A stretch of DNA of 31,341 nt from a virus: IMG/VR virus record IMGVR_UViG_3300044225_001647, positions 1 through 31,341 of that record; one strand, given 5' to 3'. Position 1 is the first letter of the stretch, and every line of letters starts with the position of its first letter. Positions 7,210 to 14,098 of this stretch are shown one piece after another. The translations under genes and the position numbers were made by a program. The notes below the pieces were generated by a model. It was not told the origin of the DNA. It was given only the letters and a program-made list of their open reading frames with translations, and did not search any database.

Positions 7210-7350
7210 TTGGTTAAACTTTGTATTAGGTGCAAGGTTGCTTTGAAGGAAGTGATTAAAAAGGTTTGGAAATGTCCAATCTGTAAAACAATTATTAACG
7301 ATAGGTTAAAAAATGGCGAAGTATCGGGGCAAGGAAGTCAAACTAAATAA
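7210..7350 (+). CDS. Putative 46-aa zinc-ribbon protein
   Basis: A short reading frame filling the otherwise empty gap after the DUF5824 gene. It encodes MVKLCIRCKVALK, then VWKCPICKTIIND, giving two CxxC knuckles 13 residues apart, the geometry of a treble-clef or zinc-ribbon. It would start at TTG 7210 and overlap the next gene by 38 bases. The ribosome-binding site is weak (AAGG at 7192-7195 is too far), so expression is unproven. The well-formed four-Cys pattern is the main argument that it is real. Confidence 0.45.
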   Translation: MVKLCIRCKVALKEVIKKVWKCPICKTIINDRLKNGEVSGQGSQTK

Positions 7351-7600
7351 ACCTTTTAGATTGTCAGCAGATGAATCTAAAAATAAAAAGTTTGGTGTTT
7401 ATGTCAGAAATAAGGCAACAGGCAAGATTAAGAAAGTTACTTATGGTGCAAGGGGTATGTCGATTAAAAAGAATATACCAGCAAGGCAGAAATCTTTTTT
7501 GGCTAGAATGGGCGGAGTTTTAAAAAAGGTTAAAGGTCAAAAGTCTTTATCCCCCGCATTTTGGTCTATAAGGGCATGGAAAAAAAGTTCCACATTATAA
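7313..7600 (+). CDS. Small basic capsid-associated-type protein
   Basis: A 95-aa basic protein with a recognisable module: VYVRNKATGKIKKVTYGARG, MSIKKNIPARQKSFLARMGG, then SPAFWSIRAWKKSS. The usual phage version reads 'FG...M.IkK..PARRKSFRARH.C......K...YWSCR.W' and is found in cyanophage and other marine-phage head genes. Here the His and both Cys of that motif are replaced (ARMGG, FWSIRAW), so any metal site is gone. It is followed four bases later by the MuF gene. The role is unknown; the location suggests head assembly or a virion component. Confidence 0.7.
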   Translation: MAKYRGKEVKLNKPFRLSADESKNKKFGVYVRNKATGKIKKVTYGARGMSIKKNIPARQKSFLARMGGVLKKVKGQKSLSPAFWSIRAWKKSSTL

Positions 7601-7603
7601 TTC

Positions 7604-9601
7604 ATGTCAAAAATTTTAGAAAAACTAGCAGACCAGCATGAAGAAAGAATAATCAATGTTTTATATAAACTTGAAGAAGATGTTGTCAAAGAAGTTACAA
7701 GAGCAACAAAAGGGCAACTGGTTTCACAAAGATTAGCTATTCAATTACGACCAGCTATAAAAAAACTAATTGATGAAAGTTTTTTAGATGAAGCAGACAC
7801 AATTATAAATCGAGAATACAACAAAATAGCAAAAGAAGTTTTAGATAGATTTGGTGAAATGCCAATCCCAAGTAAATTCAAAAGCCTTACAGAAGTTGAC
7901 CTTAGAACTATAAATGCCCTTAAATATCAATCATTTAGCGGATTTGAGGACATTGCAGAAAGATTTCTCAAAGTAATTAATGATGAAGTTTATCAAAGTA
8001 CAATAGCTGGTAGACCTTTTGAAGATATGGTCAGCAATATTAGGTCACATATTAATGGGGTTTATAAATCGTCAAATAGTGCAGAAATAAATGAACTGGT
8101 AGATTTTATAAATGAAAACAAATTTGATAATGCAAAGAAAGCACAGGTAGAAGAAGCGGTCAGAAAGTTACACACACAATATGCAAGTGATAGGGCTGGA
8201 AACAATTTAAGAAGGTATGCAAGTCAGATAGCCCATGATTCTGTAATGCAGTTTCACGGACAATTCACAGTTGCAAAAGCAAAAGAAGCTGGGCTTACTC
8301 ATTTTACCTACACAGGCACTTTAGTTCGAGATAGTAGAGAATTTTGTGTTGGTATGCTTAACAGGACACTCACAGAAGAACAAATACGAGAAATGTGGAA
8401 CAGAAGGTCTTGGCAAGGTAAATCAACTGGTGACCCTTTTATTGTAAGGGGTGGTTATAGATGCAGACATACTTGGCTACCAACAGACCCAGCATGGGGC
8501 GAAGAAGCAGATGAAGTACCCGAAGAAACACCAGTACAACCGACAACACCCCCGCCAGTTGTTGACGAAACAGACATATTTCAACCTATCAATCGTGAAG
8601 GTGTTACAGAACAAACAATTAAAATAGTTTCTGCAAATGAAGCTACAAAAAGACTAAATAAAATATTTAATGATGCTAGTAAAGATGATAGGTATTTAAA
8701 TAAAAATAAAGTTCATTATTCAAGACAAAAAGTTTCAGACTTTGGAACTATAGCGGGTTCAAAATTAGATGACGATAGTTTATCTATGATATTGGCTTTG
8801 ATGCCCGAAGCAGAACAATTATGTAAAAAATTTAATGTGCCTATGATAAGAGGAATTAGAGGTTCAAAAAATGAGCGTTCTTTTTTAGCTAATATGGGCG
8901 ATGGAACAATGGGTATACAAGTTCAATTTGCAAAAAGAACTTCTAAAAATATTGGAAGCAAATCTGTAAGGGAAGCTAGAAGCAAAAAAATTGAACAACA
9001 ACTAGATAAACTTTTAGATGAAGAAGTAGTTTTAGTAAAGCAATTAGAAAAAATTTATAAAGAAGTTGGGGCTGAAACCTATTATGAATTTAGAAGAAGC
9101 ACAGGCATAACTTTAGTTCAACTAAGAGCAGTACAACAATTATTGAAAAAGAAAACTAAAGTTAAAGACAAATATAATGAACTTAATAAATTATCAACTA
9201 CATCACTACATACCGAAAAATCTAATTGGAAAAGAGGTGATAATTTAAAAGATAGACCTTTTTCAGCTAAAGCATTTGAAGATAATAATTTAGACCAGTT
9301 TAGAGCCACATTTTACCATGAAATAGGACATCATGTTCATCAGCAATACAAAATTAAAGATATTAGGGTAAGCCCCGCTAGTGGGCTTGAACCCGAATGG
9401 ACACAAGTTGAAAGACCATTAGAAAAAAGACTAAATAAAGTTAAAAACATTAAAGAACACAGCCCATCGGGTTATGGAACAACTAATACTAAAGAATGGT
9501 TTGTTGAAAACTTTTCACTTTATTATAGGGGCAAAGAAGATTTAGTAGCCCCCGAATTTTTGAAATTACTACAGGAAATAAAAGATGACAAAATCCCTTG
9601 A
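7604..9601 (+). CDS. MuF head-morphogenesis protein fused to zincin domain
   Basis: A 665-aa two-part protein. Residues about 1-300 are a MuF/SPP1-gp7-like minor capsid protein: RRYASQIAHDSVMQFHGQF, then FTYTGTLVRDSREFC and finally RGGYRCRHTWLPTDP. A Pro/Thr-rich linker (about 300-325) leads to a C-terminal domain with FYHEIGHHVHQQ (H572, E573, H576) and, about 60 residues on, KEWFVENFSLYY (E635), the pattern of a gluzincin metalloprotease. MuF proteins carrying C-terminal toxins are known polymorphic effectors of phages; the zincin could be such a cargo delivered with DNA, or could process head proteins, since no separate prohead protease is seen. Its 3' end overlaps a 62-aa gene. Confidence 0.88.
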   Translation: MSKILEKLADQHEERIINVLYKLEEDVVKEVTRATKGQLVSQRLAIQLRPAIKKLIDESFLDEADTIINREYNKIAKEVLDRFGEMPIPSKFKSLTEVDLRTINALKYQSFSGFEDIAERFLKVINDEVYQSTIAGRPFEDMVSNIRSHINGVYKSSNSAEINELVDFINENKFDNAKKAQVEEAVRKLHTQYASDRAGNNLRRYASQIAHDSVMQFHGQFTVAKAKEAGLTHFTYTGTLVRDSREFCVGMLNRTLTEEQIREMWNRRSWQGKSTGDPFIVRGGYRCRHTWLPTDPAWGEEADEVPEETPVQPTTPPPVVDETDIFQPINREGVTEQTIKIVSANEATKRLNKIFNDASKDDRYLNKNKVHYSRQKVSDFGTIAGSKLDDDSLSMILALMPEAEQLCKKFNVPMIRGIRGSKNERSFLANMGDGTMGIQVQFAKRTSKNIGSKSVREARSKKIEQQLDKLLDEEVVLVKQLEKIYKEVGAETYYEFRRSTGITLVQLRAVQQLLKKKTKVKDKYNELNKLSTTSLHTEKSNWKRGDNLKDRPFSAKAFEDNNLDQFRATFYHEIGHHVHQQYKIKDIRVSPASGLEPEWTQVERPLEKRLNKVKNIKEHSPSGYGTTNTKEWFVENFSLYYRGKEDLVAPEFLKLLQEIKDDKIP

Positions 9602-9773
9602 AAAAATAATAGAAATTTTACAAGAAAAAGGCGAAAATCTTTCTAAAGAAGATATTGCACAAATTAGAGAATTGTATGTGGATTTAAGTTTGAAAGAGAA
9701 TACAATCATCAATGATATCGAAGAAATAATATCACAAATTGAAATAACACCGAAAGAAGATGTAAAGATTTGA
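9585..9773 (+). CDS. Small acidic helical protein after MuF-zincin
   Basis: A 62-aa acidic, helical protein (KSLEKIIEILQEKGENL, IAQIRELYVDLSLKEN, ISQIEITPKEDVKI). Its ATG lies 17 bases inside the MuF gene with AGGA at 9572-9575, so it is translated in step with it. No family recognised. Because small acidic proteins coded directly behind polymorphic toxins are often their immunity partners, this is a candidate inhibitor of the zincin domain, but it could equally be a capsid-assembly helper. The stop is followed by a promoter-like sequence. Confidence 0.6.
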   Translation: MTKSLEKIIEILQEKGENLSKEDIAQIRELYVDLSLKENTIINDIEEIISQIEITPKEDVKI

Positions 9774-9798
9774 AAAAATTCAATAAATTTGATATAAA
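9770..9798 (+). promoter_or_regulatory. Sigma70-like promoter before scaffold gene
   Basis: TTGAAA (9770-9775) and TATAAA (9793-9798) are separated by exactly 17 bases, each one base from the sigma70 consensus. It lies just upstream of the scaffold and major capsid genes, where extra transcription would boost the most abundant virion proteins. In AT-rich DNA such matches can occur by chance. Confidence 0.45.
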
Positions 9799-9818
9799 TA
9801 GTAAAATGGAGGACATAA

Positions 9819-10532
9819 ATGTCAGAAGAAAATAAAGTAGAACAAACAGAAGAACAGGAACAGGTTACACAGCCCGAAGTTACTGAAGAAAAGCCAAAAG
9901 AAAGAATGTTTACAGAAGCAGAAATGCAAGAGATTGTCACGAACAGAATGGCTAGAGATAGAAGTGCCTTGAATAAAAGGTTAGGTGTAAAAGATTTTGA
10001 AGAAGCTGTGTTAGCTGTTAAGCAACAAAAAGAAGCCGAAGAAAAACAAAAAATTCAAAAAGGCGAGTTTGAAGAAATCATAAAAAACAAAACTCAAGAG
10101 TTTAACAGGGAAAAAGAAGAATTACAAAACCAATTAAGAGATATAAAGATTAATAAAGCATTGTTATCGTCTGCTTCAAAAGGCAGAGCAATAAACCCCG
10201 ACCAAGTGGTTTCACTTTTACAAAACCAAATCAAATTAAATGAAAGTGGAAATGTTGAAATACTTGATTCAAAAGGTTTACCAAGATATAACAATAATGG
10301 GGAACTCTTTACAACTGATGAACTGGTTCAAGAGTTTTTGACACAGAACCCGCACTTTGTATCTGCAACCCCTAGCGGTAGTGGCACAAGGTCAAATGTG
10401 GACAGACAAGAACTCAAATCGTCTTTTAAACTTGAGGATTTAGATTTTAGTAACAAAGAGCATAGAGATATGTATCGCAAATATAAAGCGGAAAGAGATT
10501 CTAAGCCTAGAGTTATTAATATGAACAAATAA
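9819..10532 (+). CDS. Capsid scaffolding protein
   Basis: A 237-aa, strongly acidic and helical protein immediately before the major capsid gene. The N-terminus is Glu/Gln/Pro-rich (EQTEEQEQVTQPEVTEEKP), followed by MFTEAEMQEIVTNRMARDR, a long coiled coil (about 60-115), and a C-terminal region with NPDQVVSLLQNQIKL and FLTQNPHFVSATPSGSG. This is the typical plan of GP20/DUF4355-like scaffolds that guide prohead assembly and leave before packaging. GGAGG six bases before the ATG gives a strong ribosome-binding site. No protease motif is present. Confidence 0.85.
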   Translation: MSEENKVEQTEEQEQVTQPEVTEEKPKERMFTEAEMQEIVTNRMARDRSALNKRLGVKDFEEAVLAVKQQKEAEEKQKIQKGEFEEIIKNKTQEFNREKEELQNQLRDIKINKALLSSASKGRAINPDQVVSLLQNQIKLNESGNVEILDSKGLPRYNNNGELFTTDELVQEFLTQNPHFVSATPSGSGTRSNVDRQELKSSFKLEDLDFSNKEHRDMYRKYKAERDSKPRVINMNK

Positions 10533-10560
10533 TATAGCTATTTTTTTTAAGGAGTAATAT

Positions 10561-11400
10561 ATGGCTAATGAAACAACCAGTTCAACCATTTCGGAGTTGT
10601 ATACCGAGATAGTTGCAGAAGCATTGTTCATTGCTAATGAGCAATCAATTATGAGAAACCTTGTTAGAAACTACACTATTGCGGGTGGTGGTAAATCAGT
10701 TGAAGTTCCAATATATTCAGCAGTATCAGCGTCAGCAGTTAATGAAGCTACTGATTTAAGTAATACAGCAGTAAATCCAACATCAGTTACTATAACAGCT
10801 TCAGAGGTTGGTATTATGACAACATTAACAGACCTTGCAAGAAATTCAGCTTCAAGAAATGTAGCTGGAGATATTGGAAGATTATTTGGCGAAGCTATTG
10901 CGAAAAAGATAGATGGTGATTTATCAGCATTATTTAGTGGCTTTTCTACAGAAAAAGCGGGTGGTGCTGGTCAAGAACTTACTGTTCAAGACTTATTTGA
11001 AGCAAGTGCAGAACTTAGAACAAATAATGCCCCAGCCCCTTACTATGGTGTATTTCACCCGAAGCAGATTTTTAATGTTAAGAAATCTTTAACAAATACA
11101 TTTGCTGGTTTAAATACAGAATTATCAAACGAAGCTATGAGAAATGGTTTAGTTGGTCAGATTGCTGGTATTCAAATTTTTGAATCAAGTAATATTTCTG
11201 TTGATGGTTCAGACGATAGTATTGGTGGAGTATTTTCCCAAGATGCTTTAGCTTTGGCAATGATGCAAGACCTAAAGATTGAAAGTCAAAGAGATGCTTC
11301 ATTAAGAGCAGACGAAATCGTTGCAACAGCGGTTTATGGTGTCGGTGAATTACACGATACATATGGTGTTAAATTAACAGCAGACTCAGTTGCAAGTTAA
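10561..11400 (+). CDS. Major capsid protein
   Basis: A 279-aa HK97-fold-like shell protein. It begins with a helix (SSTISELYTEIVAEALFIAN), then RNYTIAGGGKSVEVPIYSAV, EIVATAVYGVGELHDTYGVK at the end, and the A-domain stretch PYYGVFHPKQIFNVKKSLT and GQIAGIQIFESSNIS. The plan matches compact marine-phage capsid proteins without an N-terminal pro-region. AAGGAG before the ATG is near-perfect, and a strong intrinsic terminator directly follows at 11408-11430, as expected for a highly expressed gene. It follows its scaffold by 28 bases. Confidence 0.9.
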   Translation: MANETTSSTISELYTEIVAEALFIANEQSIMRNLVRNYTIAGGGKSVEVPIYSAVSASAVNEATDLSNTAVNPTSVTITASEVGIMTTLTDLARNSASRNVAGDIGRLFGEAIAKKIDGDLSALFSGFSTEKAGGAGQELTVQDLFEASAELRTNNAPAPYYGVFHPKQIFNVKKSLTNTFAGLNTELSNEAMRNGLVGQIAGIQIFESSNISVDGSDDSIGGVFSQDALALAMMQDLKIESQRDASLRADEIVATAVYGVGELHDTYGVKLTADSVAS

Positions 11401-11407
11401 AACTTAT

Positions 11408-11430
11408 GGGGTGGTTTTTCCACCCCTTTT
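11408..11430 (+). terminator. Intrinsic terminator after major capsid gene
   Basis: A perfect 7-bp G+C-rich stem GGGGTGG (11408-11414) / CCACCCC (11420-11426) with a TTTTT loop and four trailing T residues. It stands eight bases after the capsid stop codon. It would trim transcription of the downstream neck and tail genes relative to the capsid gene, probably with partial read-through because no new promoter is obvious after it. Confidence 0.85.
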
Positions 11431-11446
11431 CATTAAGGGATAGATT

Positions 11447-11635
11447 ATGGATAAGGTAAAACTTACAAAAGACGATAGAGTTATCGAAAGACCTAAAGTA
11501 GATTACGAAAACAATATTGATATATGGACAAGAAGGGGTTGGAAGCTAGACGAAGGCAAACCAAAAGCCCCGCCAAAAGACCAAACTATTATCGAGGAAA
11601 AACCAACCCCAAAACCAGCTAAAAAGGATAAGTAA
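11447..11635 (+). CDS. Small hypothetical head/neck-region protein
   Basis: A 62-aa protein: MDKVKLTKDDRVIERPKVDY, then ENNIDIWTRRGWKLDEG and a Lys/Pro-rich tail (EKPTPKPAKKDK). Short proteins with 'D.....W...GW...' and a charged tail often follow phage capsid genes. It resembles the protein at 13015-13170 in plan (K-DD-x-I start, G-[WY]-K turn, lysine tail). Function unknown; a head-decoration or connector accessory is possible. Its stop overlaps the next start (TAATG). Confidence 0.65.
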   Translation: MDKVKLTKDDRVIERPKVDYENNIDIWTRRGWKLDEGKPKAPPKDQTIIEEKPTPKPAKKDK

Positions 11636-12111
11636 TGTCCTCAACAGTTTTTAGTGTGCAAAATACACATCTGCAAAAGATACAGCCCGATATTTTAGAA
11701 TTTGGGATTACAACTTTTGTTGACCAAATACAATTTGCTGAAAATGATGTTATAAGACGAATTAGGGAAGAATGGTGGGAAAGATACAGGCACACAGTTC
11801 GTTACAAGGATATTACTAAAGTAACATCTGTTGAAATGGAAAATAGTAAACTTACACCAGCACAATTTGAATTGGCAGTTGTTTATTTGGCATTATGGAA
11901 ATATGTTTATCCTCAACTAACGAAATGGCGTGACCCCGACACAGGCGAGGGAAAAGACACATTTCAAGTTCAGATTGACTTTTATCGGGATAGATATGAT
12001 GAAGAATTTAATGCTATTCTGCGAGATGGTGTCGAATACGATGAAGATGGTGGTGGAACTGTAAGTGATAGTGAAAAAGAACCAATTCATCATTTAAGAT
12101 TAGTTAGATGA
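11635..12111 (+). CDS. Head-tail connector / adaptor protein
   Basis: A 158-aa protein in the connector position after the capsid gene. The N-terminus is followed by helices (FVDQIQFAENDVIRRIREEWWERYR), a long central helix with LTPAQFELAVVYLALWKYVYPQL, and FYRDRYDEEFNAILRDGVEYDED, the usual helical-bundle pattern of gp6/gp15-like adaptor proteins that dock beneath the portal. The tail is acidic. No membrane segment or enzyme motif is visible. Start and stop both overlap neighbouring genes by a few bases, so it is translated as part of the neck block. Confidence 0.7.
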   Translation: MSSTVFSVQNTHLQKIQPDILEFGITTFVDQIQFAENDVIRRIREEWWERYRHTVRYKDITKVTSVEMENSKLTPAQFELAVVYLALWKYVYPQLTKWRDPDTGEGKDTFQVQIDFYRDRYDEEFNAILRDGVEYDEDGGGTVSDSEKEPIHHLRLVR

Positions 12112-12575
12112 TACAAGCACAAGCCAAAGTGAACACAATAGAGGTAACGAACCTTTTAAAAAGAATTGGTAGAAAACAAAGGGCTGTTATTAATAAATCA
12201 CTTAATAGAGTTTCAAACATGGCTGTAATGATGATTACAAAGCGTACACAGGCTGGAAAATTACCCGATGGTGGTCAAATGCGGTCATATGCAAAAGGTA
12301 CTGTCAGAAGCAGAAAAAAACGGGGTAGACAAACAGGTTTTGTTGACCTTACAGACACGGGCAAAATGTTTCGCAGTTTAGATTTTAGAACAACAGGATT
12401 TAAAAGCACATTGTTTTTTTCAAATATGGAGAGAGCAAAAATAGCTTCTTATCACGATACTTTTGGTGTTGGTAGAAGAAAAATTACACGACCATTTTTT
12501 TCTATTGGAGATAAAGAAGAAATTAAATTAAAAGCTGAATTTTCAAAGTTTTATTTTAAAGAAATGAGATTATGA
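12108..12575 (+). CDS. Neck / tail-completion protein (HK97 gp10-like)
   Basis: A 155-aa basic protein: an N-terminal segment with LLKRIGRKQRAVINKSLNRV, GKLPDGGQMRSYAKGTVRSR in the middle, and YHDTFGVGRRKITRPFFSIG near the C-terminus. The late 'H..G......PRPF' type motif is characteristic of phage virion-morphogenesis / gpG-like tail-completion proteins joining head and tail. Its ATG overlaps the connector stop (ATGATACAA context), and the next gene overlaps its TGA. Confidence 0.78.
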   Translation: MIQAQAKVNTIEVTNLLKRIGRKQRAVINKSLNRVSNMAVMMITKRTQAGKLPDGGQMRSYAKGTVRSRKKRGRQTGFVDLTDTGKMFRSLDFRTTGFKSTLFFSNMERAKIASYHDTFGVGRRKITRPFFSIGDKEEIKLKAEFSKFYFKEMRL

Positions 12576-13015
12576 GCAAAAGAGAAAACATAGCTGGTGA
12601 TATAATTACAAAACTTGATGCAGTTACAAGCCCTATCGAGTTTAAAAAAATTACAAGAGAACCTTTTGAAGTTGAAGAATTAAGTGATGCACAATTCCCA
12701 GCATTATTTGTGCAATCGGGTGACGAAACAAGGGAAGTATCAAGCATAGGTGATACAGGTGCTGGAACTTACAGGGGAACTTTAGATTTCTTAATTGTTG
12801 CTTTTGGTAAAGGCACAACAAGCAACATTGATACAGTTAGAAACCAAATTATTGAAGTTATCGAAGAAACACTTGATAATGATGTAACAAGAAACGGAAA
12901 CGCTATTGATACACAGATTATTGAAGCAACAACAGACGAAGGAACAATTTATCCCTATGGCGGGGTAAGAATAACTGTTAGAGTAATATATGAATTTACA
13001 AGAGGGAGTGCATAA
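12572..13015 (+). CDS. Tail terminator protein
   Basis: A 147-aa protein in the tail-terminator position, between the neck protein and tail tube. Features of lambda gpU-like proteins are visible: an N-terminal helix (ENIAGDIITKLDAV), FPALFVQSGDETREV, a central strand TYRGTLDFLIVAFGKG, helix IDTVRNQIIEVIEETLDND and a final GVRITVRVIYEFTRG strand. It would cap the tail tube and set its end for joining to the head. It overlaps both neighbours by one to four bases. Confidence 0.75.
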   Translation: MSKRENIAGDIITKLDAVTSPIEFKKITREPFEVEELSDAQFPALFVQSGDETREVSSIGDTGAGTYRGTLDFLIVAFGKGTTSNIDTVRNQIIEVIEETLDNDVTRNGNAIDTQIIEATTDEGTIYPYGGVRITVRVIYEFTRGSA

Positions 13016-13170
13016 TGGCAAAACAAATCACAATGTCAAAAGATGATATGATTATTCGTTGTTCAGAAGACCATATAGAACATTTTAAAAATCTTGGGTA
13101 CAAAGAACAAAATAATACTTCAAAGAAATCCGAAAAAATGTTAAAACCAAAAGAAGAAGAAAAGGAGTAA
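13015..13170 (+). CDS. Small Lys-rich hypothetical protein
   Basis: A 51-aa protein (MAKQITMSKDDMIIRCSED, HIEHFKNLGYKEQNNTS, ending KPKEEEKE). The start overlaps the terminator-protein stop as TAATG, and its own stop contains the GGAG of the tail-tube ribosome-binding site. It has the same plan as the 62-aa protein at 11447: a K-DD-x-I start, a short core ending in a glycine-aromatic-lysine turn, and a lysine-rich tail. Function unknown. Confidence 0.6.
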   Translation: MAKQITMSKDDMIIRCSEDHIEHFKNLGYKEQNNTSKKSEKMLKPKEEEKE

Positions 13171-13173
13171 AGC

Positions 13174-13560
13174 ATGGCTACACATCACGGAAAAGAAGGT
13201 GTTGTTACTATTGGTGGAACGACACTTGGCAATGCAACTGGATTTACAGTTGATACTACACACGATGTTGTTGAAGATACAGCATTAGGGAGTTCAATGA
13301 AATCTTTTTTAGTCGGAAGGGGTACATTTACCGCCACGATTGAAATGAATTTTGATGAAACCGATACTGGTCAGACAACAATGGTACAGGGTGCTGAATT
13401 AACATTTGCATTTTTGCCCGAAGGCAATGCAAGTGGCGATAGAAAATTTAGTGGTTCGGGTATCGTAACTGGAATGTCAGTTGGTGTTCCCTTAGATGGT
13501 GTAATAACTAGAACTGTTAATATTCAAGGCACAGGCGGTCTTACAATCGGCACAGTTTAA
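13174..13560 (+). CDS. Major tail tube protein
   Basis: A 128-aa all-beta protein. Typical segments: MATHHGKEGVVTIGGTTLGN, DTTHDVVEDTALGSSMKSFL, GRGTFTATIEMNFDETDTG, and a C-terminal GVITRTVNIQGTGGLTIG. The 'v.G..d..e.T..gs....f..G....t..i....d' pattern matches small tail-tube proteins of marine siphoviruses and gene transfer agents. It would polymerise into the tail tube around the tape measure. AAGGAG ends the previous gene and serves as ribosome-binding site. The tail chaperones follow directly, as expected. Confidence 0.85.
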   Translation: MATHHGKEGVVTIGGTTLGNATGFTVDTTHDVVEDTALGSSMKSFLVGRGTFTATIEMNFDETDTGQTTMVQGAELTFAFLPEGNASGDRKFSGSGIVTGMSVGVPLDGVITRTVNIQGTGGLTIGTV

Positions 13561-13574
13561 TTTAAGAGTTAAAC

Positions 13575-13928
13575 ATGGCAGATAACAAGATTGATTATTT
13601 TAGTGGTGTTCGTGACCATTTTAATAGCCTAGAAACACAAGTTATAGAAGTACCCGAATGGGGGTTGGTAGGTGATATGGCTATCCATACCAAACCTTTT
13701 AACATGATGGAAAAGCAAAAACTGTTCAAAGGTGCTACTAATACTGATTTATTAGTTTTGATTGATGTAATTATTACAAAGGCTTTAACAAAAGATGGTG
13801 AATTAATGTTTAATGCTAGTGATGCTTTAAGTTTTAAGAAAAAAGCAGACACAAACATTATTGCAGAAGTTGCTACAAAAATAATGGGAACAGGAAACAC
13901 CGATGTTGATGACTATAAAAAAAACTGA
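13575..13928 (+). CDS. Tail assembly chaperone (gpG-like)
   Basis: A 117-aa protein encoded between the tail tube and the tape measure, the invariant place of the gpG chaperone. It begins MADNKIDYFSGVRDHF, has WGLVGDMAIHTKPFNMMEKQ and a helix with LLVLIDVIITKALTKDGEL, and ends DVDDYKKN at TGA 13926-13928. The core resembles small-tail-chaperone proteins whose early part reads like a tail-tube recognition domain. The stop is immediately preceded by the slippery heptamer A AAA AAC, so a fraction of ribosomes continue into the gpGT extension. Confidence 0.85.
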   Translation: MADNKIDYFSGVRDHFNSLETQVIEVPEWGLVGDMAIHTKPFNMMEKQKLFKGATNTDLLVLIDVIITKALTKDGELMFNASDALSFKKKADTNIIAEVATKIMGTGNTDVDDYKKN

Positions 13929-14098
13929 AGAACGATAATGAACTTCACAATATTTTTAGTTTAGCCGAAAGATTACATAAAACAGTTTCCGAAATCTTGC
14001 AAATGCCAGTAAGTGAATTTTATATGTGGATAGCATATTATGAAATTCAAAACGAAGAAAGAGAACGGGAAATGAGATTGGCACAGGCAAGAAGATAA
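13575..14098 (+). CDS. Tail assembly chaperone gpGT by -1 frameshift
   Basis: Joined product of 13575-13925 (frame 0) and 13925-14095 (frame -1), then TAA 14096-14098, about 174 aa. After the slip the 57-residue extension reads LKNDNELHNIFSLAERLH, VSEILQMPVSEFYMWIAYYE, and ends in a Glu/Arg-rich helix. The 'M..sE...W.aYy.i' motif is that of the gpT domain that contacts the tape measure in lambda-like phages. The extension has no start codon of its own with a ribosome-binding site, and its stop abuts the tape-measure ATG, both supporting frameshift expression. Confidence 0.82.
13919..13925 (+). promoter_or_regulatory. -1 ribosomal frameshift site A AAA AAC
   Basis: The heptamer A_AAA_AAC lies in the correct phase (frame-0 codons AAA AAA AAC TGA), and its last base directly precedes the frame-0 stop codon. 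Simultaneous slippage of both lysine/asparagine tRNAs by one base opens the gpT-like frame. It is one of the canonical -1 heptamers; the run has eight A in total, so slippage could be efficient. Confidence 0.85.
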
